IMG/VR virus record: IMGVR_UViG_3300032235_000059
Span: 1-35,923 of that record
Reading direction: 5' to 3' (one strand)
From: a virus
Length of the DNA: 35,923 bases
Both the position numbers and the translations under genes were made by a program. Shown in pieces: positions 15,671-21,353 of the stretch; the first letter of the stretch is position 1; every line of letters begins with the position of its first letter. The notes under the pieces were generated by a model. That model ran no database searches. It was not told the origin of the DNA and saw nothing but the letters and a program-made list of their open reading frames with translations.

Positions 15671-15910
15671 TTAAAATGGTGCGTCACTAAGATCATCGTC
15701 CTGAAACTCGGCCTTCTTTGCTGGCTTCTTAGTGTCTTTCTCCTTGACCGCTAGAGAAAAAAACTTACCGTTCTTGCCCTCCTTAAGCCAGCCAGAGAGC
15801 CAGTAATCCTTGCCATCGATGTTGATCGTGCCGCTATAGTCTGGGTGCTTGTCAGACTGTTTGTTAGTGTTGCGACCCAACATACCGCGATTAGTGTTGT
15901 CGTATTCCAT
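15671..15910 (-). CDS. Small protein with SSB-like acidic tail
   Basis: A 79-residue protein: an N-terminal polar stretch ('NTNRGMLGRNTNKQSDKHPD'), a compact beta-rich core ('YSGTINIDGKDYWLSGWLKE', 'GKFFSLAVKEKD'), a lysine linker and the tail 'EFQDDDLSDAPF'. A C-terminal acidic run ending in Pro-Phe is the hallmark of single-stranded DNA-binding proteins, which use it to recruit partners. It is encoded directly after the ERF annealing protein, which would use coated single strands. The core recalls DUF736-type proteins rather than a full OB fold. SSB-like function is inference. Confidence 0.75.
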   Translation of the reverse strand: MEYDNTNRGMLGRNTNKQSDKHPDYSGTINIDGKDYWLSGWLKEGKNGKFFSLAVKEKDTKKPAKKAEFQDDDLSDAPF

Positions 15911-15912
15911 GT

Positions 15913-16584
15913 TTATCCTTTAGTAAATTTCTTGATTGCTGATCGTTGCTTGCTATCCAACAGAGACCAGAGTGCAGTCTTCCAATCTGCATCTAGTCCT
16001 AGAGAATTGATGTACTCCACAGCGTCTGCTACCTGATCCTTGTGAATCATTAGGATGATGTCTGCTGCGTAGCTACGAATCTCGTCTTGAGATTCTGAGT
16101 CAAGATCGTCGAATACGGACTTAGTAATCGGCTTTGCTGACTTAGGTTCGTCTTTGCCAATGCTTGCGTCTACTGCATCGTGTTCTGTAATCTCAAGGGC
16201 ATTAAGAAAAAGGTAACGACGTAAGTAAGTATGCTGGCTACCAAGTGCCTGAATAGGTGGTGATTTACCAGCATCAATCGTAACGCGAGATACAGCATCA
16301 GCTACAGGGCTACGGAAGAAGATTGTTCCACCAAACTCTGTATCAATAATCCGCATAACGGCTTCACCATGCTCAATGCTAAATACTGAGCAAAGACCTA
16401 ATTCATAAAAGATGTTGTTTACGGTAGGTAAGAAGTCAGCTAGTTCAAAATATTTGAACCCTGCAAAATTATTGTGTCCTGACTTCTTGAGTTCTACGTT
16501 CTGGAGCTTGACTCTGGCTTGCTGTAGCTTTTGATAAACGAGCCATTGCTGCTGTTCTTCTTGTTCCTGTTGACGGTTATCCAT
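15913..16584 (-). CDS. erf: ERF-family single-strand annealing recombinase
   Basis: A 223-residue protein. Family marks: 'HNNFAGFKYFELADFLPTVN' (about residues 37-56), 'LGLCSVFSIEHGEAVMRI', and 'PIQALGSQHTYLRRYLFLNA' (about 109-128), the conserved ERF core. ERF proteins, as in P22, anneal complementary strands and can circularise terminally redundant DNA, which fits a circularly permuted genome. The C-terminal third is a helical accessory part. The ribosome-binding site AAAGGA overlaps the preceding gene's stop. Confidence 0.9.
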   Translation of the reverse strand: MDNRQQEQEEQQQWLVYQKLQQARVKLQNVELKKSGHNNFAGFKYFELADFLPTVNNIFYELGLCSVFSIEHGEAVMRIIDTEFGGTIFFRSPVADAVSRVTIDAGKSPPIQALGSQHTYLRRYLFLNALEITEHDAVDASIGKDEPKSAKPITKSVFDDLDSESQDEIRSYAADIILMIHKDQVADAVEYINSLGLDADWKTALWSLLDSKQRSAIKKFTKG

Positions 16585-16589
16585 ATTAT

Positions 16590-16760
16590 TTATCCTTTAG
16601 CGAATTTCTTATTGAAGATGATATTGTTAGATTGTGCTTTCTCATTAGTTTGTACCTTTGCAGCCTCCTTTTGCTCTTTGCGAATACGGTCAAAAGTTTT
16701 ACGAATGTTTGTTTTGCCAGACGGGACATATTTGAATGAAGGGTCTAGGATTGATGTCAT
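16590..16760 (-). CDS. 56-residue basic protein
   Basis: Begins at an ATGA overlap with the upstream 36-residue gene. The sequence opens 'MTSILDPSFKYVPSGKTNIR' and continues as a basic helix ('KTFDRIRKEQKEAAK'), ending 'NKKFAKG'. Its stop is 5 bases before the ERF start, and its last codons supply the ERF ribosome-binding site. I have seen similar openings in other phages but do not know a function. Position suggests a recombination or replication accessory. Confidence 0.7.
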   Translation of the reverse strand: MTSILDPSFKYVPSGKTNIRKTFDRIRKEQKEAAKVQTNEKAQSNNIIFNKKFAKG

Positions 16761-16867
16761 AGGCTGTCCAAGAGTAACGATAGTAGGAGCAACAGAAAGA
16801 TGACTTTACCAGAATGGCGGTCAATGAAGTCAGCTAGCTTATCGTCTGCTCTGAATAGTTTGTTCAT
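16757..16867 (-). CDS. 36-residue membrane peptide
   Basis: The frame is joined by ATGA overlaps at both ends, which is how genes in this operon are arranged. After a charged N-terminal half ('MNKLFRADDKLADFIDRH') comes one membrane segment, 'VIFLLLLLSLLLDSL'. It is a single-pass micro-protein. It may be a coupler for translation of the next gene or act on the inner membrane. Confidence 0.6.
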   Translation of the reverse strand: MNKLFRADDKLADFIDRHSGKVIFLLLLLSLLLDSL

Positions 16868-17067
16868 TGTTCTCTCGCTTTCATCATAAAATCAGCAATC
16901 TCGTATGAAATCTCTGCGGCATCACTCATATTCCAGAGCAGTTCACCATCACTTTTTTTCTCAGCCAAAAAAACTTGCATAGCTAGGCCAGCAAACCAAT
17001 CACGCAAGTCCATGCCGTCTTGTGTTGCAGAATGTCCGTTATCCGCTAAAGTCGGAAATGCTTTCAT
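16864..17067 (-). CDS. Conserved small phage protein of unknown function
   Basis: A 67-residue acidic helical protein. The core 'GMDLRDWFAGLAMQ' followed by 'DAAEISYEIADFMMKARE' matches a pattern common in phage and prophage early regions ('..LRD.FA..AMQ...A..AY..AD.M..ARE'). No enzymatic residues stand out. It overlaps both neighbours by 4 bases. Function unknown. Confidence 0.75.
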   Translation of the reverse strand: MKAFPTLADNGHSATQDGMDLRDWFAGLAMQVFLAEKKSDGELLWNMSDAAEISYEIADFMMKAREQ

Positions 17068-17381
17068 ACGTCGCCCCCTTTGTATTCACGGTCTTTACGT
17101 TCCTGATAAAGTCGATCCTCACGCTCGAAGTAACGATCTTCCTCAGTTTCCTCGTACCCCGGTAAGTTTTTTTCCTTAACGGTGCGGTTAATCATGCCGA
17201 TAATGAACCGTTGCAGATTGTCACGGAGTTGGATAGGATTTTGATGATGCTGCGACCAAACCCATAACATCTGTGAAAACTCCTCGCCAATATCTGCGGC
17301 TGTCATGTGGCAAAGTACATCGTCAGGATGTCCATCCAGTAGCTCATAAAGTAGGAACTGCTCGAATTCTTGTGCGTTCAT
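17064..17381 (-). CDS. First gene of the leftward operon, unknown function
   Basis: A 105-residue protein, acidic and helical, with many aromatic residues ('SQMLWVWSQHHQNPIQLRDN') and a highly charged C-terminus ('RYFEREDRLYQERKDREYKG'). AAGGGATAA lies just upstream of the ATG. It is the first gene read leftward from the divergent control region, so it is probably expressed early. I do not recognise the family. Confidence 0.7.
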   Translation of the reverse strand: MNAQEFEQFLLYELLDGHPDDVLCHMTAADIGEEFSQMLWVWSQHHQNPIQLRDNLQRFIIGMINRTVKEKNLPGYEETEEDRYFEREDRLYQERKDREYKGGDV

Positions 17382-17509
17382 ATTTATCCCTTAATCAGTT
17401 ACCGCCCCGAAATAGTGCCACAGATTAACAGGTAATTGTGAAATATTTTCTATAAAGAAATAGAAATCCATAGCGAAGTTCTATTACCAACCATCAACAT
17501 TATGAGACA
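17382..17509. promoter_or_regulatory. Divergent early control region
   Basis: An A+T-rich gap between leftward and rightward early genes. An inverted repeat TTTCTAT-6-ATAGAAA lies at 17447-17466 and TTACC/GGTAA arms near 17399-17434. TTAACA (about 17426) and TATAAA (17451) could form a weak rightward promoter with an overlong spacer. The half-site ATAGAAAT (17460-17467) recurs twice at 21624-21649. The XRE protein is the obvious candidate to bind here. Confidence 0.5.
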
Positions 17510-17668
17510 ATGAAATACGAGAAAACATTGCAAAAACTGAAAGAAACTCAGCCTAAGCTCGACAAGTATCCAGAGCCTAGAAAGACAACACCTAGAGGAC
17601 AGCCAGTTGAAAGAAGAACCTTCAAAATCCTTAGCTCCAACGTCAAGCGACAAAACTGGAACGACTAA
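17510..17668 (+). CDS. Possible 52-residue basic protein
   Basis: The first rightward frame after the divergent region: 'MKYEKTLQKLKETQPKLDKY' followed by a Lys/Arg/Pro-rich part ending 'NVKRQNWND'. The ribosome-binding site is weak (ATGAGAC). It overlaps the next small gene for 62 bases in another frame, so at least one of the two starts is uncertain. No family recognised. Confidence 0.45.
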   Translation: MKYEKTLQKLKETQPKLDKYPEPRKTTPRGQPVERRTFKILSSNVKRQNWND

Positions 17669-17783
17669 GCAATACCAATTTGGCCTACGTTATTGCGCTG
17701 GCTGTAAGAAGTCTAGGTCATCAATCCAATTCGGAGACCTAGAGGTTTGCAAGATTTGTCAGTTGAGAGAGGTTAAGGTATAG
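17607..17783 (+). CDS. Zinc-ribbon micro-protein
   Basis: A 58-residue frame starting at TTG 17607, preceded by AGAGGA at good spacing. The C-terminal half has two CxxC knuckles, 'CAGC' (30-33) and 'CKIC' (48-51), separated by 14 residues, a compact zinc ribbon. The N-terminal 25 residues are Ser/Thr/Lys-rich and probably disordered. The promoter of the structured RNA at 17791 lies within its last codons. Confidence 0.6.
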   Translation: MKEEPSKSLAPTSSDKTGTTKQYQFGLRYCAGCKKSRSSIQFGDLEVCKICQLREVKV

Positions 17784-17784
17784 T
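17756..17784 (+). promoter_or_regulatory. Sigma70-like promoter of structured RNA 1
   Basis: TTGTCA (17756-17761; five of six consensus bases) and TATAGT (17779-17784; five of six) are separated by exactly 17 bases. Predicted transcription start about 17790-17792, where the first hairpin begins. The promoter overlaps the end of the zinc-ribbon gene. Confidence 0.7.
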
Positions 17785-17790
17785 TTTACT

Positions 17791-17893
17791 CACGCTTGGC
17801 GGCGTGTTTAGGCAAGCCCTAGAAGGGACTCTGCTGGTAGCCTACCAGTCCGCCAACACCTTTATCGGTGAGAGTCTCTCCTAGGGCTTTTTT
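17791..17893 (+). ncRNA. Structured RNA 1: hairpin plus long terminator with three-way junction
   Basis: P1 is CACGC (17791-17795)/GCGTG (17802-17806) with six-base loop TTGGCG. P2 pairs 17814-17832 with 17871-17889: 17 Watson-Crick pairs, one G-U and one mismatch. P2 is capped by P3 (CTGGT 17834-17838/ACCAG 17844-17848) and P4 (CACC 17857-17860/GGTG 17867-17870). The single strand between P3 and P4 contains CGCCAA (17851-17856), fully complementary to the P1 loop. Six T residues follow P2 (17888-17893), as in an intrinsic terminator. It ends 13 bases before the replication gene, so it may be an attenuating leader or a free RNA. Folded by eye only. Confidence 0.65.
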
Positions 17894-17906
17894 ATTGGAA
17901 AAAGCT

Positions 17907-18545
17907 ATGTTTTTGAAGCCTAAGAACTGGGAGAAATTCCAGCACTATCGAGATCGTTGTCCACCTTGGATAAAGCTGCATCGGGATTTGCTGAACGATA
18001 GGGCATACATGAACCTACCGCTTGCTAGCAAGGCGATAGCACCCTTACTTTGGTTGTTAGCAAGTGAGTCAAAAGACGGTAGTTTTAATGCTGCTAGCGA
18101 TGAACTAGCATTTCGCTTGCGTATTGCTAGCAAGGACATAGAGTCAGGACTTAAGCCATTGATAGATAATGGCTTTTTTGTTGACGCTAGCACTATGCTA
18201 GCACCTTGCTTGCAACTTGCTATCCCAGAGAGAGAGACAGAGAGAGAGACAGAGAAAGAGACAAAGAAGAAATCTAAAAAGTTTGTTGTTGAAATTTCTA
18301 AACCTGATGACGTTAGTGATGATGTTTGGTCAGACTGGTTAAAACATAGGGAATCAAAAGAAGCTAGCGTAACTGGAACTGTTATCAAAAAAATACGAAA
18401 TGAATCAGCAAAAATTAGTATGACTTTGGAATCTGCTATGGAAATGATGTGTCTTAGAAACTGGCAAGGATTTCAAGCAGATTGGGTTAAACCAAAAGAA
18501 ACTAAGCAGACAGACTGGTGGATGAACGACAGGAGGATCAAATGA
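17907..18545 (+). CDS. Replication initiator-like protein (O/DnaT-like)
   Basis: A 212-residue protein. The N-terminal domain ('PPWIKLHRDLLNDRAYMNLP', 'ASKAIAPLLWLLASESKDG', then 'ASDELAFRLRIASKDIESGL') looks like the winged-helix region of phage replication initiators. A Glu/Arg/Thr/Lys repeat linker ('RETERETEKETKKKSKK') leads to a C-terminal domain ('VSDDVWSDWLKHRESKEASV ... WQGFQADWV') of the type that contacts helicase in DnaT-like proteins. The ATG at 17907 is chosen because the alternative GTG at 17868 lies in the terminator arm of the RNA above. A likely origin is embedded in the gene. The helicase is encoded 1.2 kb downstream. Confidence 0.75.
   Translation: MFLKPKNWEKFQHYRDRCPPWIKLHRDLLNDRAYMNLPLASKAIAPLLWLLASESKDGSFNAASDELAFRLRIASKDIESGLKPLIDNGFFVDASTMLAPCLQLAIPERETERETEKETKKKSKKFVVEISKPDDVSDDVWSDWLKHRESKEASVTGTVIKKIRNESAKISMTLESAMEMMCLRNWQGFQADWVKPKETKQTDWWMNDRRIK
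18021..18290. other. Candidate replication origin inside the initiator gene
   Basis: Within 345 bases the hexamer GCTAGC occurs six times (18024, 18093, 18126, 18186, 18197, 18363), the first within the 12-base palindrome CTTGCTAGCAAG and the third within TTGCTAGCAA. Degenerate partners lie at about 18057 and 18105. Right after the cluster comes an A/G-only-like purine tract with GAGAGACA units (about 18226-18274) and an A+T-rich stretch. Lambda's origin has this order: iterons then an asymmetric A+T-rich purine tract, inside gene O. Five copies fall in the same Ala-Ser codon phase, so codon bias could explain part of it. Confidence 0.45.
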
Positions 18546-18970
18546 TTGGAGACTTACTAAACAAGCTGGAAAAGGTTAAAGGCTCAAAAGGCCGTTGGGT
18601 AGCTTGCTGTCCTGCTCACGTTGACAGATCGCCAAGCCTTGCCATAACGGAAACTGATGACGGTCGAATCCTGCTCAAGTGCTTTGCCGGATGTAGTGCC
18701 TACGAAATTGTAAATGCCGTAGGAATGGACTTGACAGACCTATTTCCTAACGACAACAATCTAAGTTCCCTCAAGGAAAAACATTTTAATAAAGCAGTAC
18801 GCAGACCGTTTTACGCATCAGACCTGCTGAAAATAATCCAATTTGAGGCACTTTTAACGTCCGTAGCGGCGTTTGATTTGAGTCAGGGTAGGCAGGTATC
18901 GGAAGTAGACAGAAAACGGCTTAAAACGGCTGTGTCCAGAATCAACGAAGCGGTTAGTTACATTAACTAG
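18542..18970 (+). CDS. CHC2-type zinc-finger primase fragment
   Basis: A 142-residue protein starting at an ATGA overlap with an AGGAGG ribosome-binding site. Residues 20-65 are the zinc-binding domain of DnaG/P4-type primases: 'CCPAHVDRSPSLAI' (Cys23, His26) and 'LLKCFAGCSAYEIVNAVG' (Cys47, Cys51). This domain recognises the priming triplet in single-stranded DNA. No TOPRIM catalytic domain follows, so it cannot make primers alone. It may serve as a specificity factor for the host primase or the phage helicase. The C-terminal half is helical and unrecognised. Confidence 0.8.
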   Translation: MIGDLLNKLEKVKGSKGRWVACCPAHVDRSPSLAITETDDGRILLKCFAGCSAYEIVNAVGMDLTDLFPNDNNLSSLKEKHFNKAVRRPFYASDLLKIIQFEALLTSVAAFDLSQGRQVSEVDRKRLKTAVSRINEAVSYIN

Positions 18971-18978
18971 GGGAAACT

Positions 18979-19314
18979 ATGACAATCACACTAACCCGCG
19001 AGGAAGCGCAGCAGGTGCTGGATCATTTGCAAGACTACGTTGGACTTGTTGGCGACCCAATCGACTTTATCGAGATTCTCCGCACCCGACTCGCGCAGCC
19101 TGAACCGGAGCCGGTAGCTGACAAGTACCTGATGGAAGTTGAATGCACAAAGTGTGGAGCAAAGCAGGAAGGCATCTTGACCGTCAACACCACACAACAA
19201 CGCAACTGGAATGGGCTGACGGAGCAAGACTTCTCGGCTATCAATCAGTCTTGTTCAACCAAACTTCAGGCTGCGACAAGCGCAGAGTCAATACTAAAGG
19301 AGAAGAACCGTTGA
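18979..19314 (+). CDS. Small phage protein with CxxC motif
   Basis: A 111-residue protein with ribosome-binding site AGGGGAAA. The N-terminal helix ('LTREEAQQVLDHLQDYVG', 'IEILRTRLAQPEPEPVAD') is shared in style with the next gene. The middle carries one knuckle, 'CTKCGAKQEG' (residues 56-65). The C-terminal segment 'GLTEQDFSAINQSCSTKLQA' is a modular tail I have seen at the ends of other phage early proteins. Function unknown. Confidence 0.7.
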   Translation: MTITLTREEAQQVLDHLQDYVGLVGDPIDFIEILRTRLAQPEPEPVADKYLMEVECTKCGAKQEGILTVNTTQQRNWNGLTEQDFSAINQSCSTKLQAATSAESILKEKNR

Positions 19315-19583
19315 CGATTGAACTAGCGAGAGGAGAGGCTGAAGAACTACTGAATATTTTACGGATGGTGTACTCAAATCACGAGCTAACGAAGATCATC
19401 AGTAATCGGCTAGCTGGAGATGTGCTGATTGAGTTCCCACCTGAGCCTGTAGAGGAAAAGCCTGTTGCAGAGTGGAAAGAACTGTCTACGGCAGAGATTA
19501 AAGCACTCTGGAACGTAACGAAGAAACCTAGTGAATTTGCCAGTTTGCTGCTGGCTAAAGTAAAGGAGAAGAACTATGACTGA
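19311..19583 (+). CDS. Small acidic protein related in layout to the preceding gene
   Basis: A 90-residue protein. TTG 19311 overlaps the previous TGA and has AAAGGAGAAG upstream; a long upstream extension to 19143 is a frame shadow. Its start 'LTIELARGEAEELLNILRMV' echoes the 'MTITLTREEAQQVLDHLQD' of the preceding gene, followed by a Pro/Glu linker ('EFPPEPVEEKPVAEWKEL') and a small helical tail. A tandem duplication that diverged is plausible. Function unknown. Confidence 0.65.
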   Translation: MTIELARGEAEELLNILRMVYSNHELTKIISNRLAGDVLIEFPPEPVEEKPVAEWKELSTAEIKALWNVTKKPSEFASLLLAKVKEKNYD

Positions 19584-19791
19584 CATGGTGAATCATCCAC
19601 CGCATTACAACACAGGCGGGATCGAGGCGATTGACTACATTGAAGCGAAGCAGTTGGATTTCCATCTTGGGAACGCAGTCAAGTACATCAGCAGAGCCGA
19701 ACACAAGGGAACGTATACGCAAGATTTAAAAAAGGCGATATGGTATTTGAATCGTGCCATTGAAGCTAAGGAGAAGAATAATGAGTCTTGA
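19576..19791 (+). CDS. DUF3310 (SaV-like) protein
   Basis: A 71-residue protein matching the DUF3310 pattern: 'VNHPPHYNTGGIEAIDYIEA', then 'DFHLGNAVKYISRAEHKG' and 'QDLKKAIWYLNRAIE'. The family is common in phage early regions and often lies near nucleotide-metabolism or replication genes. Its biochemical role is not established. It overlaps the previous gene by 8 bases and the helicase start by 11. Confidence 0.85.
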   Translation: MTDMVNHPPHYNTGGIEAIDYIEAKQLDFHLGNAVKYISRAEHKGTYTQDLKKAIWYLNRAIEAKEKNNES

Positions 19792-20779
19792 ATCAAGAGC
19801 GATAGAACTAGACGAGGCTAGGAAGGCTCGAATCCTAAAGTCAGAAAGTATTGACGTTGAGAAGTACTTACATTCAAACGACGTAACGATACGGGTTAAG
19901 AAGGCTAGGGACTGGCTGGATTCGGTCAAGGAGTCTTACCTATCAGAAACGGTAGAGAAGAAAGTCGTTATGCCTTGGGTCAGAACCCATGATTCTTTTG
20001 CTTATCGTGAGGGTGAAGTAACCGTTTACGCTGGTTCTAACGGTGGTGGTAAGTCGCTCATCACGGGTCAGATAGCGTTGAGTCTGGTCAAGCAGGGTCA
20101 GTCGGTCTGCATAGCATCGTTTGAGATGAAGCCTGAGAGGACGCTACAGAGGATGCTTAGACAGTTTTCCGGGGAATCGTTGGATGATCCCTTGACTCAC
20201 GACAGGGCAGGATTTATCACGAAGATGGTTGATCGGATGGACAAGTTTCTATCCGACAAACTGTACCTTTACGACCAGCAGGGAACTACTTCACCGGAGA
20301 AGGTGATTGCTATGTCGAGGTATTGCGCTGTAGAGCTAAAGGTCAAGCACATCGTTATCGACAGCCTGATGAAGTGCGTCAAGAACGAGGATGATTTTAA
20401 CGGCCAGAAGTCGTTTATCGACGAGCTAACGGCATTGGCTAGGGATCACAACGTACATATTCACCTAGTCCACCATATCAGGAAGCAGCAGACGGATGAG
20501 ACGCAGCCGAACAAGAACGACCTGAAAGGGTCAGGAAGTATCTCGGATCAGGTGGATAACGTCTTTTTGGTTTGGAGAAACAAGAAAAAAGAAAACCAGA
20601 AGAACCGGGGTGAGCAGATAGACGAGACTCAGCCGGATACTTTCCTAATGTGCGAGAAACAGAGGAACGGTGACGGTCAGGAATGGTACGGACTTTGGTA
20701 CGACAGTCTAAGTCAGCAGTTTGTGGAGAGGATAGGGGCGAGAATTGACTTTGATAACCGAGGAAGTTTTAAGGCATAG
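19781..20779 (+). CDS. DnaB-type replicative helicase (RecA-like domain)
   Basis: A 332-residue P-loop ATPase. Walker A is 'AGSNGGGKS' (residues 84-92), Walker B 'HIVIDSL' (190-196); 'HLVHHIRK' and 'KGSGSISDQVDNVFLVWRNK' are the DNA-loop and arginine-region motifs of DnaB/T7 gp4 helicases. The fold would form a hexamer unwinding the fork 5' to 3'. Compared with T7 gp4 the primase half is absent; a separate zinc-finger protein at 18542 may substitute. The ATG with AAGGAGAAG is preferred over the upstream frame start at 19754. Confidence 0.9.
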   Translation: MSLESRAIELDEARKARILKSESIDVEKYLHSNDVTIRVKKARDWLDSVKESYLSETVEKKVVMPWVRTHDSFAYREGEVTVYAGSNGGGKSLITGQIALSLVKQGQSVCIASFEMKPERTLQRMLRQFSGESLDDPLTHDRAGFITKMVDRMDKFLSDKLYLYDQQGTTSPEKVIAMSRYCAVELKVKHIVIDSLMKCVKNEDDFNGQKSFIDELTALARDHNVHIHLVHHIRKQQTDETQPNKNDLKGSGSISDQVDNVFLVWRNKKKENQKNRGEQIDETQPDTFLMCEKQRNGDGQEWYGLWYDSLSQQFVERIGARIDFDNRGSFKA

Positions 20780-20945
20780 GGCTGAAGTCCGTCAGGTTCT
20801 GGCTTGGCGTACTGAGGACAGGGGCAAGGCGATGGACTATCTGGCTAGGGTCAAGGGTGACAGGCGGGAGAAGCTAGAGAAGGATTGCCGAGACCAATGG
20901 GAACGTGGGAACCGAGGTAAATGGGGGGATTGGCGTGGTCTATAA
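20745..20945 (+). CDS. Small basic protein of unknown function
   Basis: A 66-residue helical protein starting at TTG 20745 inside the helicase end (35-base overlap), with AGGGGCGAG upstream. 'RHRAEVRQVLAWRTEDRGKA' and 'EKLEKDCRDQWERGNRGKWG' form two Arg/Glu-rich helices. A similar pattern ('VL.WR.EDR..A..YL') occurs near replication genes in other phages. It may bind DNA; nothing more can be said. Confidence 0.65.
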   Translation: MTLITEEVLRHRAEVRQVLAWRTEDRGKAMDYLARVKGDRREKLEKDCRDQWERGNRGKWGDWRGL

Positions 20946-21216
20946 ACGGGTGGATTCAAATCAAGTCCAGATTGTTAAAGAACTAAGACGCTTGGGGATG
21001 GAAGTCGAGCATCTTCACGGGGTAGGCAAAGGATGCCCGGATATTCTGGTGGGATACAAGGGCAAAAACGTCCTGCTAGAGATAAAGAAGGACGATAAGG
21101 CCAAGCTGACCCCGGATCAGGTCTTGTGGCATCACTCGTGGAAAGGTCAGGTAGCGGTGGTCACTAACGTAATTGACGCAATAAAGGCGGTGAAAGAGGT
21201 TTGTAGGGTTGACTGA
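20935..21216 (+). CDS. VRR-NUC-like nuclease
   Basis: A 93-residue protein. The PD-(D/E)xK nuclease core is visible: 'RVDSNQVQIVKELRRLG' helix, 'VGKGCPDILVGYKGKNVLLE' (Asp of GCPDILV and Glu of LEIK), then 'LEIKKDDKAKLTPDQVLWH'. VRR-NUC proteins in phages act as Holliday-junction or flap nucleases in replication and recombination. GTG 20935 follows GGGGGG at fair spacing; GTG 20905 would add 10 residues. The promoter of RNA 2 overlaps its last codons. Confidence 0.85.
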   Translation: MVYKRVDSNQVQIVKELRRLGMEVEHLHGVGKGCPDILVGYKGKNVLLEIKKDDKAKLTPDQVLWHHSWKGQVAVVTNVIDAIKAVKEVCRVD

Positions 21217-21237
21217 TACCGTCCGAATAGGTACTAT
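21209..21237 (+). promoter_or_regulatory. Sigma70-like promoter of structured RNA 2
   Basis: TTGACT (21209-21214; five of six consensus bases) and TACTAT (21232-21237; four of six) with a 17-base spacer. Predicted start about 21244, two bases before the first hairpin. The -35 box overlaps the stop codon of the nuclease gene. Confidence 0.65.
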
Positions 21238-21243
21238 GGCCTT

Positions 21244-21353
21244 GTCTATGTGCGGGCATGGATAAAGATCAAAGCCCTTAAAGCTTTGGTTCTCACCAGA
21301 AATGGAAAAACGTGCCCGCACACGTAGAGAGCCAAGACTTTAGGGGCTTTTTT
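21244..21353 (+). ncRNA. Structured RNA 2: hairpin plus long terminator with kissing loops
   Basis: P1 is CTATG (21246-21250)/CATGG (21257-21261) with loop TGCGGG. P2 pairs 21271-21294 with 21327-21350: 20 Watson-Crick pairs, three G-U and one mismatch. Its cap is a three-way junction: P3 CCA-GAAA-TGG (21296-21305) and P4 ACGTG (21310-21314)/CACGT (21321-21325) with loop CCCGCA. The loops of P1 and P4 are perfectly complementary; the wider match is ten bases (21249-21258 with 21313-21322). A T run (21348-21353) closes P2 as an intrinsic terminator. The layout parallels RNA 1. Folded by eye only. Confidence 0.7.

Noticed and set aside
17868-17906. GTG start that would extend the replication initiator by 13 residues
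   Set aside because: The extension lies in the right arm and U-run of the RNA 1 terminator, and a better ATG follows at 17907.
18226-18274. GAGAGACA purine tract as a simple sequence repeat of assembly origin
   Set aside because: It encodes a charged linker in frame with both domains of the initiator, so it is a real coding stretch.
19143-19310. N-terminal extension of the 90-residue protein
   Set aside because: It is the shifted-frame shadow of the preceding gene; the TTG at 19311 has a strong ribosome-binding site.
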